A DNA stretch of 64,000 nucleotides from Terasakiella magnetica (GTDB lineage Bacteria; Pseudomonadota; Alphaproteobacteria; Rhodospirillales; Magnetospirillaceae): contig CACVCF010000112.1 of NCBI GenBank assembly GCA_902729415.1, forward strand, positions 186,001-250,000. The letters are read 5' to 3'. Under the pieces are notes generated by a model, which saw only the letters and a program-made list of their open reading frames with translations, searched no databases and had not been told where the DNA came from. The translations under genes and the position numbers were made by a program. Positions 40,637-51,400 of this stretch are shown here, one piece after another. How positions within the stretch are numbered: the stretch's first letter is position 1; each line of letters opens with the position of its first letter.

Positions 40637-42397
40637 ATGACCGAGACCGCCCAGCCCCCTCAACCGGGGGCGACACCAGCCCCCGAGGCACCGGCCTTCA
40701 GCATCTCGTCGCTGTCGACGCTGAAGAGCTGCATGCTCGACCTTGCCGGGGCGTCGCTGTTTCTTAATATTCTGGGTCTGGCGCTGCCCATGGCCTTGTT
40801 GCAGGTCTATGACCGCATTCTTCCCAACCGCTCGGTCGGAACCATGGTGTTTCTCATGGCTGCGGTGGTTGGGGCGTTGCTGCTGGAATCCCTTCTCAAT
40901 TTCTGCCGCTCCTACATCACCGGCTGGGTTGGGGCCAAGTTCGAGCATAAGGCGGGCTGTACCGCCCTTGATCATCTGGTCATGGCCGGAATTGACGAAT
41001 TCGAAAAGGAAGGCTCGGGCGCGCATCTAGAACGCATGGGCTCGCTGGCGATGGTGCGTGAGTTCTATGCCGGTCAAGCCATGCTGACCCTGCTGGACCT
41101 GCCCTTCGCCGTGCTTTACCTCGGGCTGGTCGGCATGATGGGCGGCTGGCTGGTTCTGGTTCCCATCGTTTTGCTGGTGGCTTTCGCGATGACCGCAGTG
41201 GCGGTGGGGTCCAAGCTGCGCGGCGCACTGCAAAAGCGCATGACTGCCGACGACCGCCGCTTCAACTTCATCATCGAGGTGCTGGGCGGCATTCACAGCG
41301 TCAAGGCCTTCGCCATGGAGGCCCAGATGGTGCGCCGCTATGAGCGATTGCAGGAGGCGTGCGCCGAAGGCGCCTATCAGGTGGCGTTGCGCAGTTCCAC
41401 GGCCATGGGGGTTTCCTCGTTCTTCTCCCAGGCCACCACCATTTGCGTGGCCATGGTCGGCGCCCTGGTGGTGATGAACGGTGACATGACCACCGGCGGT
41501 CTTGCGGCATGCTCCATGCTGGCGGGGCGCGCCATGAGCCCGTTGCAGAAGGCACTCAGCGTCTGGACCCGCTTCCAATCCTTCATGTTGGCGCGGTCGC
41601 GTCTGACCGAGTTGTTCCGCCTGCGGCCCGAAGCGCCCAAGGGGCTGCCCAAGCTGGGAACCATCAAGGGGGCGTTGGAGCTTCAAGACGTCAGCTTCCG
41701 TTATGGCGAAAAGCTGCCCTTTATCATCCGCGAGTCGAGCATCGCTATCCGTGACGGCGAATGCATCGCCATTTCCGGTGGTAACGGCAGCGGCAAGACC
41801 ACTCTTCTGACCCTGATGCAAGGGGCGTTGCGTCCCACCATGGGCCGCGTGCTGGTGGATGGCGAGCCCTGCACCAATTACGAGCCCCAAAGCGTGCGGG
41901 GCCAGATTGCCTATCTGCCGCAGATGGGTGAACTGTTTCAGGGCACGATCCTTCAAAATATCACCATGTTCCGTAAGGAATTCGACGACGTGGCGGTAGA
42001 GACCGCCGCGCTGCTTGGACTAGATGAAGTGGTGGCGACCATGGCGCTGGGCTTTGATACCCCAGTGGGGGACGGAGCCTACGATTCTCTGCCACGCGGC
42101 ATCAAACAGCGCATCGCCATCGCCCGGTCACTGGTCAGCAATCCGCGCATCGTATTGTTCGACGAGGCCAACACCGCCGTTGATACTACCGGCGACAACT
42201 TTCTCAGGGTTTGGCTGGAACGGGCCAAGGGCAAGCGGACCCTGGTCCTGGTGACGTCGCGTCCGTCGCTGGCCAAGCTGGCTGACCGGGTGTTCGAATT
42301 GAAGGATGGAATGCTGGTTCCCAAGCCGCCGCGCGAGGAACGCTCCCCCGTCGCCGCCATTGCTCCCGGCCTGCTTCCCCAGGGAGGCCCCGCGTGA
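40637..42397 (+). CDS. Type I secretion ABC transporter, first subunit (degenerate nucleotide-binding domain)
   Basis: The 586-residue protein fuses a six-helix membrane domain (about 35-320) to an ATP-binding cassette. Walker A is intact (GGNGSGKTT near 378), as is Walker B with its Glu (IVLFDEA near 505). The signature LSGGQ is replaced by SLPRGIKQ (near 484), and the switch His is Ser (VTSRPS near 539). ATG 40637 has GAGG at the right spacing; ATG 40631 is two codons earlier. It precedes a second, different ABC gene and an HlyD gene, so a heterodimeric exporter is likely. Confidence 0.88.
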   Translation: MTETAQPPQPGATPAPEAPAFSISSLSTLKSCMLDLAGASLFLNILGLALPMALLQVYDRILPNRSVGTMVFLMAAVVGALLLESLLNFCRSYITGWVGAKFEHKAGCTALDHLVMAGIDEFEKEGSGAHLERMGSLAMVREFYAGQAMLTLLDLPFAVLYLGLVGMMGGWLVLVPIVLLVAFAMTAVAVGSKLRGALQKRMTADDRRFNFIIEVLGGIHSVKAFAMEAQMVRRYERLQEACAEGAYQVALRSSTAMGVSSFFSQATTICVAMVGALVVMNGDMTTGGLAACSMLAGRAMSPLQKALSVWTRFQSFMLARSRLTELFRLRPEAPKGLPKLGTIKGALELQDVSFRYGEKLPFIIRESSIAIRDGECIAISGGNGSGKTTLLTLMQGALRPTMGRVLVDGEPCTNYEPQSVRGQIAYLPQMGELFQGTILQNITMFRKEFDDVAVETAALLGLDEVVATMALGFDTPVGDGAYDSLPRGIKQRIAIARSLVSNPRIVLFDEANTAVDTTGDNFLRVWLERAKGKRTLVLVTSRPSLAKLADRVFELKDGMLVPKPPREERSPVAAIAPGLLPQGGPA

Positions 42398-44565
42398 ACA
42401 CTGCCGTCGCTGCGGCCGGAACGGCCGCCAAGCCCAACCAGCAGGCCATCGAGCTGTACGAGCAGCAATTGGCTCAGAATGCCCTGGGCGGGTTCTCGGC
42501 CGCTTCGGATCTTGCCGCCTGCCTGCTGCCTTTGCTGAAATCGCTGGGATGGAAGGGTGACCCCCGGCACGTGGCCGAATCCTTGCCGCATTTTGCCAAC
42601 GACCTGGACCTGACCGGTCTCCGTAACGTCATGGCGACCCTCAACTTCTCCAGCCGGCCCGAGGAACTGGTGCTCGACACCCTGGATTCCCGGCTGCTGC
42701 CGTGCCTGTTCCTCCCCGAGACCAACCACGCCTTGGTGGTCAAATCGGTGCAGAACGGTGAGGCCGAGGTCTATAACAGCGCCGAGGGGCTGACCACCAC
42801 CATCGACGCCCGCGGTCTCAAGGGAACCGCTTACTTCTTCACCAATCTGGGCAGCGATACTGCGGCCAAACCAGTCAGCTGGTTCAAGAGCGTGATGGAG
42901 CGCTTTCGTCCGCTCTATTGGCAGGCCTTTTTCGTCACCTTGCTGCTGAACGTCTTTTCGCTGTCGACGCCGCTGTTCGTGATGGCGGTCTACGACAAGG
43001 TGATCGGTGCATCGTCCTATTCCATGCTGCTGTCGCTGTCCATCGGCGTGCTGATGGCCCTGGCCGCCGATACCTTGCTGCGCGAGGTCCGCGCCCGCAT
43101 CCTCGCCTTTGTCGGGGCGCGGCTCGACAACATCATGGGTAACAACATCTTTCAGCACATCTTGTCGCTGCCGCCCGGTTTCACCGAGCGCGCCACCATC
43201 GGCGCCCAGGTGGCCCGTATCAAAGATTTCGAATCGGTTCGTGAGTTCTTTACCGGCCCGCTGGCGACGGTGTTCATGGAACTGCCCTTCGCCATCTTTT
43301 ACTTCTCGGTCATCGCCATGCTGGGCGGCATCATCGCCATCGTGCCCATGATCGCCACCGTCCTGTTCGTGATCGGCGGCTATCTGGTGATGCCCATCGT
43401 GCGCAAGAACGTGGGTATCGCATCACGCGCAGGGTCTCGCCGCCAGGAATTCCTGGTCGAGGCGCTGGGCAAGATGCGCGCCGTCAAGCTGGGCGCCGCC
43501 GAGCATACCTGGGTCAAGCGCTACCGCGAAATGTCGGCCCGCGCCGCCTATGGCGGGTTCAAGAACGGCCTGTTCGCCGCCATGATCTCGACCTTCTCCA
43601 ATATCTTGATCATTACCTCCGGTCTGGCGACCATCATGGTGGGCGTGCTGGGCGTTATCGACGGCGCCTTGACCATCGGCGGCCTGATTGCCGCCATGAT
43701 GCTGGTGTGGCGGGTGCTGTCGCCGCTGCAGACCGGCTTCACCATGATCCAACGGGTCGAGCAGGTGCGGTCATCCATCCGCCAGATTGACGGTCTGATG
43801 GGAATTAAGCCCGAACGCGACCCCAAGGCTATCGTAGCACCCTTGAAGAACGTCAAGGGCCGTGTCGTCTTCTCGCGGGTGTCGTTGCGCTATAATAATG
43901 AGGCCGATCCCGCCTTGGTCGGCGTTTCGTTCGAGGTGGAGCCGGGCGAGGTGGTGTGCGTCACCGGCCGTAACGGTTCGGGTAAATCCACCATTTTGAA
44001 GCTGTTGATGGGCCTGTACCAACCCCAGGCCGGCAGCATCAAGATCGATGCCGCCGATATCCGCCAGATCGACCCCATCGAGATGCGGCACATGATTTCC
44101 TACGTGCCGCAGGTGTGTAATCTTTTCTTTGGCTCCATCGCCCAGAATTTACGGCTGGCTCAGCCCACCGCCACCGACGCCGATATCCGCTGGGCCTGCG
44201 ATCAGGCCGATGTGTGGGAGGACATCGTCGCCCTGCCGCGTGGCCTTGAAACCCGCATCGGAGAGGGCGCCGCCGAACATCTGCCCACCAGCTTCGTCCA
44301 GCGCCTGTCTTTGGCCCGCGGCTATCTCAAGCGCAGTCCCATCATGCTGTTCGACGAACCGGTTAATGGTCTTGATTTCGAGGGCGATCGCACCTTCATG
44401 CAATCGGTCGAGAACTTCCGCGGCCAATCGACGATCTTCATGGTCACCCATCGCCCCAGTCATTTGCGCATCGCTGATCGAATCCTTGTATTCGACGGCG
44501 GTTATCTGCGTCTCGCCGGCCCCGCCGAAGAGGTGAGGGCCCGCATACCCCCGGACCTGATATGA
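42394..44565 (+). CDS. Type I secretion ABC transporter, second subunit with N-terminal C39-like domain
   Basis: The 723-residue protein has an N-terminal ~150-residue domain resembling the C39-like (non-peptidase) domain of HlyB-type exporters; no catalytic Cys is visible. Membrane helices follow (about 175-450), then a cassette. Walker A (GRNGSGKST near 524), Walker B (IMLFDEP near 650) and the switch His (VTHRPS near 684) are present. The signature loop reads LPTSFVQ (near 630) instead of LSGGQ. The start overlaps the end of the first ABC gene by four bases, and its own end overlaps the hlyD start, indicating tight coupling. Confidence 0.9.
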   Translation: MNTAVAAAGTAAKPNQQAIELYEQQLAQNALGGFSAASDLAACLLPLLKSLGWKGDPRHVAESLPHFANDLDLTGLRNVMATLNFSSRPEELVLDTLDSRLLPCLFLPETNHALVVKSVQNGEAEVYNSAEGLTTTIDARGLKGTAYFFTNLGSDTAAKPVSWFKSVMERFRPLYWQAFFVTLLLNVFSLSTPLFVMAVYDKVIGASSYSMLLSLSIGVLMALAADTLLREVRARILAFVGARLDNIMGNNIFQHILSLPPGFTERATIGAQVARIKDFESVREFFTGPLATVFMELPFAIFYFSVIAMLGGIIAIVPMIATVLFVIGGYLVMPIVRKNVGIASRAGSRRQEFLVEALGKMRAVKLGAAEHTWVKRYREMSARAAYGGFKNGLFAAMISTFSNILIITSGLATIMVGVLGVIDGALTIGGLIAAMMLVWRVLSPLQTGFTMIQRVEQVRSSIRQIDGLMGIKPERDPKAIVAPLKNVKGRVVFSRVSLRYNNEADPALVGVSFEVEPGEVVCVTGRNGSGKSTILKLLMGLYQPQAGSIKIDAADIRQIDPIEMRHMISYVPQVCNLFFGSIAQNLRLAQPTATDADIRWACDQADVWEDIVALPRGLETRIGEGAAEHLPTSFVQRLSLARGYLKRSPIMLFDEPVNGLDFEGDRTFMQSVENFRGQSTIFMVTHRPSHLRIADRILVFDGGYLRLAGPAEEVRARIPPDLI

Positions 44566-45962
44566 GCACCAGCAACAGCCAGAGCCTCGTCAACGTCCCC
44601 ACCCCCGACAAGACGCCGGATACCGCGTCGTCGGGCAAGGCATTGATCAAGATGTCCAACCGCCAGACCCGCCATCTGGCGCAGGCGGTGGTATTGGAGG
44701 AAAGCGGAACCTCGGGTCTGGTGCGCTTCACCATGGCGGTGGCCAGTTGCACCACCGGGGCCTTTGTGATCTGGGCCGCCCTGACCGATGTACCGGAAAT
44801 CGCCTCGGCGGAAGGCCAGATCGTTCCCACCGGCCAGGTTCAGACGGTTCAGCACCTGGAAGGCGGTATCGTTCAAGATATCATTGCTCACGACGGCGAT
44901 ACCGTCGAAGCGGGCGGCATTATTTTGCGCTTGAACCCTGCCCAGGCCATTTCCGATCTGGAGCAGACCCGCGCCCGTGAGGCCACCTTGCTGATTAAGG
45001 CCGAGCGCCTTCGCGCCTTCGCGGAGGAACGCCAGCCCGATTTTTCCGGCATGCCTACCGGCTATGACCGTCTGATCAGCGACAACATGGCCATTTATCA
45101 GAGCCAGGCCCAGGCCCGCGATACTGCCCGTTCGGTCATCACGTCGCAGATCGATCAGAAGCGGTCGGATCTCCGTTTGCTGGAGACCCAGGAAAAGGCG
45201 CTGCACGAGCAGATCGGGCCGCTTCAAGAAGAAATGACCATGCGCCAGGAACTGGTCGCCAAGGGTTTGGTCTCGCGGGTGGTTTTCCTCGATACCAAGC
45301 GCGAGTTGTCGCGGGTTCAAGGCGAGTTGGCCCGCTTGCTGGGGCAAGGGGCCTCGGCACGCGATGCCATGGCTGAAGTGGAAAATCGCCTGATCGACAG
45401 CCGCTCCAGCCTGCAAAAGCAAACCATGGACGAGTTGGGCACCACGGTGAACGAATTGGCCCAGGTTCAAGAAAGCATCGGGCGGTTGGAAGACCGGGTC
45501 AAACGTCTGGAAATCACCGCTCCCGTGCGCGGCATCGTCAAGGGTCTGGCCGTCAAGAACCAGGGCGCGGTGATTCAGCCGGCCGGGCAGGTGTGCGACG
45601 TGGTGCCGGTGGAGTCCAGCATGAAGGTGGATGCCAAGATCGCCACCAAGGATGTTGGCCATCTGAAGATCGGCCAGCCGGTGAAGGTCAAGGTCACCAC
45701 CTATGATTTCGCCCGTTATGGCGCCGTCAAGGGCACGCTGAGCAAGATCTCCGCCACCAGTTTCCTGGACGAGAAGGGCTTGCCCTATTTCAAGGGCACT
45801 ATCGATCTGGAACATAATTACGTTGGCGATCTTCCGGGGCGCTATGTCATCAATCCCGGCATGAGCGTGACGGCGGAAATCATCACCGGCGACAAGACCC
45901 TGCTGCAATACATGCTGAAGCCCATCTTCACCCAGGTCCAGCAATCCTTCCACGAGCGCTGA
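44562..45962 (+). CDS. HlyD-family membrane fusion protein
   Basis: The periplasmic adaptor bridges the ABC pair to an outer-membrane TolC channel. The 466-residue protein has one N-terminal membrane helix (about 55-75). A lipoyl-like segment follows (VQHLEGGIVQDI ... DGDTVEAGGIILRL), then a long coiled coil (about 130-315). A second lipoyl half (ITAPVRGIVKGLAVKNQGAVIQPAG) and the HlyD C-terminal domain end it. No tolC gene or obvious Gly/Asp-repeat substrate is in the window, so the cargo is unknown. Confidence 0.93.
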   Translation: MSTSNSQSLVNVPTPDKTPDTASSGKALIKMSNRQTRHLAQAVVLEESGTSGLVRFTMAVASCTTGAFVIWAALTDVPEIASAEGQIVPTGQVQTVQHLEGGIVQDIIAHDGDTVEAGGIILRLNPAQAISDLEQTRAREATLLIKAERLRAFAEERQPDFSGMPTGYDRLISDNMAIYQSQAQARDTARSVITSQIDQKRSDLRLLETQEKALHEQIGPLQEEMTMRQELVAKGLVSRVVFLDTKRELSRVQGELARLLGQGASARDAMAEVENRLIDSRSSLQKQTMDELGTTVNELAQVQESIGRLEDRVKRLEITAPVRGIVKGLAVKNQGAVIQPAGQVCDVVPVESSMKVDAKIATKDVGHLKIGQPVKVKVTTYDFARYGAVKGTLSKISATSFLDEKGLPYFKGTIDLEHNYVGDLPGRYVINPGMSVTAEIITGDKTLLQYMLKPIFTQVQQSFHER

Positions 45963-45991
45963 GGTGATTCCCCGATAAAATCAAGGGAGGT

Positions 45992-46012
45992 CTGGAGGCA
46001 TCAAGCCTCCAG
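45992..46012. repeat. Hairpin between hlyD and recG
   Basis: CTGGAGGC (45992-45999) pairs with GCCTCCAG (46005-46012). No T-run follows on either strand. It lies between the two converging genes and may act with a nearby CGGGGC/GCCCCG pair as a weak terminator. Confidence 0.4.
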
Positions 46013-46041
46013 GCGGAGCGCGGGGCGGCTGCCCCGGATGC

Positions 46042-48123
46042 CTATCCCGAGCGCAAGGTCCGCACGGCGGCGTCGCGCTCGAACAGATAGAGCAGGACGC
46101 GAAGCGCCTCGCCGCGCGGAGTCTTCAACTCGGGATCGCGGTCCAGGATCAGCCGGGAATCGTCGCGGGCAGCGGCCAGCAATTCACCATGGATGGACAG
46201 ATCGGCCAGCCGGAACTCGGGCAGGCCGCTTTGGCGGGTGCCCAGCATCTCGCCGCCGCCGCGCAGGCGCAGATCCTCCTCGGCGATCAGAAAACCATCC
46301 TCGGTGGCGCGCATGATTTCCAGCCGCGCCTTGGCGACCTCACCCAGGGGATGGCCGTAAAGCAGCAAACACCGGGATTCCTTGTCGCCGCGTCCCACCC
46401 GCCCGCGTAACTGGTGAAGTTGGGCCAGGCCAAAGCGCTCGGCATGCTCGATCACCATCACCGTGGCTTCCGGCACGTTGACACCGACCTCAATCACCGT
46501 GGTGGCGACCAGAATATCAAGATCACCGGCGGCGAACCGCTCCATCACCAGATCCTTGGCCGCCCCCTTCATGCGCCCATGGACCAGTCCGACCCGCTCG
46601 CCGAACAACTGGCTGAGGTGGCGGTGACGCTCTTCGGCGGCGGCAAGATCGGAGGTTTCGGATTCCTCCACCAGCGGACAGACCCAATACACCCGGGCTC
46701 CGGCCCTGATGGCGCGGCCAACGGCGCTGACCATTTCGTCCAGGCGGGCCAGGGGCACCACGCGGGTATCCACCGGTTGGCGGCCCGGCGGCTTTTCGTC
46801 GAGGCGTGAATGGTCCATATCGCCATAGCTGGTCAGCAGCAGGGTGCGGGGAATGGGGGTCGCGGTCATCACCAGCATATCCACCGCCACGCCCTTGGCC
46901 GCCAGTTCCAGACGCTGATGCACCCCGAAGCGGTGCTGCTCGTCCACCACCGCCAGGGCCAGATCCTTGAAGGTGACGTCTTCCTGGAACAAGGCATGGG
47001 TGCCGAGAAGGAGGTCGGTCTCTCCCGCCGCCAGCGCCGCCAGGATCTTGTCACGGGCCTTACCCTTGTCACGCCCGGTCAACAGGGCAACGCGGATACC
47101 GGCGGCCTCGGCCAGGGGGGAGATGGTGGCCATGTGCTGGCGGGCCAGGATTTCGGTTGGCGCCATGATGGCGGCCTGGGCGCCGCATTCGATGGCCGAC
47201 AGGCAGGCCAGCAGCGCCACCACTGTCTTGCCGCTGCCGACATCGCCTTGCAGCAGCCGCAACATACGGGTCGGTGCGGCCATATCGCCATCGATCTCGG
47301 CCAGCGAACGCTCCTGCGCTCCCGTCAGGGAAAAGGCCAGGGCAACCCGCACCTTGGCCCGCAAGGTTCCATCGCCTTTAAGCTCGCGGCCTTTGAGGCG
47401 GCGCATCTGAGCCCGTACCATGGCCAGGGCCAATTGGTTGGCGAGCAATTCGTCAAAGGCCAGCCGCCGCCGTACCGGACCATCCTCCATCACCGCATGC
47501 TCGTCGGCGGGATGGTGGAGTGCGGTCAGGGCCGCCGCCCAACCCGGCCAATTCTGACGGGTCAGCCACGCCGCATCCTGCCATTCCGGCAGGGCGGGAA
47601 GCTTGGTCAGCGCGGTGCGGATGGTCTTGGTCACTTGGCGCGCCGTCAGCCCGGCGGTCAGGGGATAGATCGGCTCGACCGTCATGACCTCGGCCATCTG
47701 GTCCACCGGGACGATGTGATCGGGGTGGTTGATCTGGATTTCACCGTTGAAATGCTCGACCACACCGCTGATCACCCGCCATTCGCCTTCGGGCAACTGT
47801 CGGCGCAGCCAGTCCTCGCGGGCGTGGAAGAACACCAGATGCAAGAATCCGGTGTCGTCCGACAGGCGGACCCGGTAGGGCCGCTTGGGGCTGGAGGAGG
47901 GGAAGTGGGTCTCCACCAGAAGGGTCAGCGTCGCTACCTTGCCATGGGGGGCTTCCGCCACCTTGGGGGCAAAGCGGCGGTCCACCACGCCGGAGGGGCG
48001 GTGCCACAACAGGTCCACCACCTTCTCTCCCGTCAGCTTTTGGTAAAGCGGGGCCATCCTCGGCCCGATTCCGGGCAGGGTGGTCACGGCGGCGAACAGG
48101 GCATTGAGCGAAGAAGGACGCAT
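46042..48123 (-). CDS. recG: ATP-dependent DNA helicase RecG
   Basis: RecG rewinds and reverses stalled replication forks. From ATG 48123 the protein has 693 residues: an N-terminal wedge/OB domain (about 60-160, PYRVRLSDDTGFLHLVFF) and two helicase lobes. Walker A is GDVGSGKTVVALLA near 293, and the helicase motif II is VVDEQHRFGVHQR near 395. The TRG region is QLHQLRGRVGRGDKESRCLL near 572. The open frame continues to 48414, but that part overlaps sdhE on the opposite strand and is not coding. recG divergent from sdhE-mfd is a common alphaproteobacterial layout. Confidence 0.96.
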   Translation of the reverse strand: MRPSSLNALFAAVTTLPGIGPRMAPLYQKLTGEKVVDLLWHRPSGVVDRRFAPKVAEAPHGKVATLTLLVETHFPSSSPKRPYRVRLSDDTGFLHLVFFHAREDWLRRQLPEGEWRVISGVVEHFNGEIQINHPDHIVPVDQMAEVMTVEPIYPLTAGLTARQVTKTIRTALTKLPALPEWQDAAWLTRQNWPGWAAALTALHHPADEHAVMEDGPVRRRLAFDELLANQLALAMVRAQMRRLKGRELKGDGTLRAKVRVALAFSLTGAQERSLAEIDGDMAAPTRMLRLLQGDVGSGKTVVALLACLSAIECGAQAAIMAPTEILARQHMATISPLAEAAGIRVALLTGRDKGKARDKILAALAAGETDLLLGTHALFQEDVTFKDLALAVVDEQHRFGVHQRLELAAKGVAVDMLVMTATPIPRTLLLTSYGDMDHSRLDEKPPGRQPVDTRVVPLARLDEMVSAVGRAIRAGARVYWVCPLVEESETSDLAAAEERHRHLSQLFGERVGLVHGRMKGAAKDLVMERFAAGDLDILVATTVIEVGVNVPEATVMVIEHAERFGLAQLHQLRGRVGRGDKESRCLLLYGHPLGEVAKARLEIMRATEDGFLIAEEDLRLRGGGEMLGTRQSGLPEFRLADLSIHGELLAAARDDSRLILDRDPELKTPRGEALRVLLYLFERDAAVRTLRSG

Positions 48124-48193
48124 GGATGGCTGACAGAAGAGGGGCAAGGGGCTATATCCTAGTCGGCTCCGAAACCGACGCAATGCCAGAGAC

Positions 48194-48460
48194 ATGGAAA
48201 ACACTCGAATCAAGCGCCTGATCTTCCGGGCCCACCATATGGGCTCTAACGAGAACGACATTCTGTTCGGAGGTTTCGCGGATAAGTATCTGGCGAAGCT
48301 GGTGCCCGAGCAGGTGGACCGCTTTGAGGCCCTGCTGGCTGAGACCGACAACGACCTTTTCAATTGGGTGACCGGCAACCAGACCATTCCGCCCGAGCTT
48401 GACCACGACATCATGACGATGCTGAAGAAGTACGTTCAAGACGAAGCTGCACCAATTTGA
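48194..48460 (+). CDS. sdhE: Succinate dehydrogenase assembly factor SdhE (DUF339)
   Basis: SdhE helps attach FAD to the SdhA flavoprotein. The 88-residue length is typical. The family core reads RAHHMGSNENDILFGGFAD; the usual RGxxE motif is present only as MGSNE, with Met in place of Arg. The rest (ALLAETDNDLFNWVTGNQTIP) matches well. Its stop codon overlaps the TTG start of mfd, an arrangement seen in other alphaproteobacteria between recG and mfd. Confidence 0.88.
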   Translation: MENTRIKRLIFRAHHMGSNENDILFGGFADKYLAKLVPEQVDRFEALLAETDNDLFNWVTGNQTIPPELDHDIMTMLKKYVQDEAAPI

Positions 48461-51400
48461 AAAATCTTGATATTTTATTTGAATCCCCTGGGCGGGTTTC
48501 CGTTTTCGGAGCACCCGAGGGCCGCGATGCCTTACTGATCGCCGAGCTGAGCAAAGCCAAGGCGGGGCAGGACATTCTTCATGTCGCCCGCGATGATGGG
48601 CGGCTGGCGCGGCTGGCCGAAGCCCTGGCTTTCTTCGCGCCCGAGCTGGAGATTGTGGAATTTCCCGCCTGGGATTGCGTCCCCTATGACCGGGTGTCGC
48701 CCAATGTCGACGTGGTGGCGCGGCGTATCGACACCCTGGCGCGGCTGGCTGAGACGAAGGCGGGCAAGGCCAGCCGGGTGGTGCTGACCACGGTCCCGGC
48801 CTTGGCCCAACGTGTGCCGCCGCGCGAGGCTTTGGCCCAGGCGACGGTGATTGCCAAGGCGGGAAGCCGCATCGAGACCGTCAAGCTGGTTTCATTTCTG
48901 CAACGTAACGGCTATGTCCGTGCCGATACCGTGATGGAGCCGGGCGAATACGCGGTGCGCGGCGGTATCATCGATTTGTTCCCGCCGGGAGCTGCCGAGC
49001 CCATGCGCCTGGACTTTTTCGGTGACGAAATCGAGGCGGTACGCTCGTTTGATCCCATGAGCCAGCGCACCACCGGCAAGGTCGAGGGATTTGCCTGCCG
49101 TCCGGTGAGCGAGGTTGTGCTCGACGAGCCCTCCATTGGCCGTTTCCGCGCCGGTTACCGCGAGATGTTCGGCATCGTGCAGGGGACCGACCCCTTGTAC
49201 CAAAGCATTTCCGAAGGCATCAAATTCAACGGCATGGAGCATTGGCTGCCGCTGTTCCATGACGGCCTCGACACCTTGTTCGCCTATGTCCCCGACGCGC
49301 TGGTGGTGCTGGACCATCAGGCGGACGAGGCTTTGACCGCCCGCCATGCCCTGGTGCTGGAATATTACGACGCCCGCCGCTCCATGAGCGGCTCCGGGCT
49401 GGCCGAATCCGGCATGGTCTACCAGCCGGTGCCGCCGCCACGGCTTTACCTCGAACGCGACGAGTGGGATCGCCAACTGGCGGCCCATTCGGTGTTGCAG
49501 CTTTCCCCCTTCGACGTCCCCCCCGGCGCCGTGCGGTGCATCGATGCCGGTGGCCGCCTGGGGCGGGACTTCGCCGATATGCGGGCACGGCCCGGCGTCA
49601 ATATCTATGACTGTGTCCGCGAACATGTCGAAGCTGAAACAAAGGCGGGACGGCGGGTGCTGATCGCCGCCTGGACCCTCGGCTCGCGTGAGCGGCTGGC
49701 GGGGGTGCTGAAGGACCACGGCGTCAAGGCCATCGTGCCGGTCGAGAGCTGGGCCGAAACCGAGGGGCTGGGCAAGGGTGAGGTGGCGCTGGGGATTCTG
49801 GGGCTGGATCATGGCTTTACCGGCTCGGCCCTGTCGGTCATCACCGAGCAGGACATTCTGGGCGATCGTCTGGCGCGGCCCGCCCGCAAGAAGAAAAAGG
49901 GCGCCCAGTTCATCGCCGAAGCCTCTGCCTTGAGCGAGGGCGATCTGGTGGTCCATGTGGAGCACGGCATCGGCCGTTATGACGGTCTGGTGGCGCTGGA
50001 GGTTTCGGGCGCTCCCCATGACTGCCTGCGGGTGATCTATGACGGCGGCGATAAATTATTCGTGCCGGTAGAGAATATCGACGTTCTCACCCGCTTTGGC
50101 TCCGAGCAATCGGGCGTCAATCTCGATAAGCTGGGCGGCACCGCCTGGCAGGCGCGCAAGGCCAAGCTGAAAAAGCGCATCCGCGATATCGCCGATACCC
50201 TGATCAACGTGGCGGCCCAACGGCAGTTGCGCACCGGCGAGGCGCTGGTTCCGGCGGAAGGGCTTTACGACGAGTTCTGCGCCCGTTTCCCTTGGGCCGA
50301 AACCGACGACCAGTTGCGGGCTATCGAGGACACCATCGCCGATCTGGGCTCGGGCAAGCCCATGGACCGCCTGATCTGCGGCGATGTCGGTTTTGGCAAG
50401 ACCGAGGTGGCGCTGCGCACCGCCTTCGTCGCCGCCCTCCAGGGGTTGCAGGTGGCGGTGGTGGTGCCGACGACTTTGCTGGCGCGGCAGCACTTCCGCA
50501 CCTTCAGTGAGCGCTTCAAGGGCCTGCCGGTGCGGGTCGAGCAATTGTCGCGGCTGGTGACTGCCAAACGGGCCTCCGAGGTCAAGGCCGGGCTGGCTGA
50601 CGGTTCGGTTGATATCGTCATCGGCACCCACGCCCTGCTGGCCAAGGGCATGTCGCTGAAACGCCTGGGCCTGCTGATCATCGATGAGGAACAGCATTTC
50701 GGCGTCGCCCACAAGGAGCGGCTGAAACAGCTGAAGGCCGATGTCCACGTCCTGACCCTGTCGGCCACCCCCATTCCGCGCACCCTGCAGATGGCCCTGT
50801 CCGGGGTCAAGGAGATGAGCGTCATCGCCACGCCGCCGGTGGATCGTCTGGCGGTGCGCACCTTCGTGCTGCCCTATGACCCGGTGGTGCTGCGCGAGGC
50901 GATCTTGCGCGAACGCTATCGCGGTGGTCAGGTGTTCTATGTCTGCCCGCGTCTAGCCGATATCGACCGGGTGGCCGACCGCCTCGCCAAGCTGGTGCCC
51001 GAAGTCAAGACGGCGGTGGCCCATGGCCGTCTGGCGCCCGCCGACCTGGAAGAGGTGATGGTGGCGTTCGGTGAGAAGCAATACGACGTGCTGCTTTCTA
51101 CCAACATCATCGAATCCGGCCTCGACATGCCCAGCGTCAACACCTTGATCATCCACCGGGCCGACATGTTCGGCCTGGGCCAGCTTTACCAGCTGCGCGG
51201 TCGGGTGGGGCGCGGCAAGACCCGGGGCTATGCCTATTTCACCCTGCCCAACGACAAGGTTTTGTCCAAGGCGGCGGAAAAGCGGCTTCAGGTGATGCAG
51301 GCGCTGGATTCTCTCGGCGCCGGGTTCCAGCTCGCCAGCCACGACCTCGATATCCGTGGTGCCGGTAATCTGCTGGGTGAAGAGCAGTCGGGCCATATCC

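Noticed and set aside
42394..42840. Active C39 peptidase domain in the second ABC protein
   Set aside because: No catalytic Cys-His pair is visible, so it is called C39-like only.
48123..48414. Upstream extension of recG into sdhE
   Set aside because: The added 97 residues lie antisense to sdhE and do not resemble RecG; ATG 48123 gives the normal N terminus.
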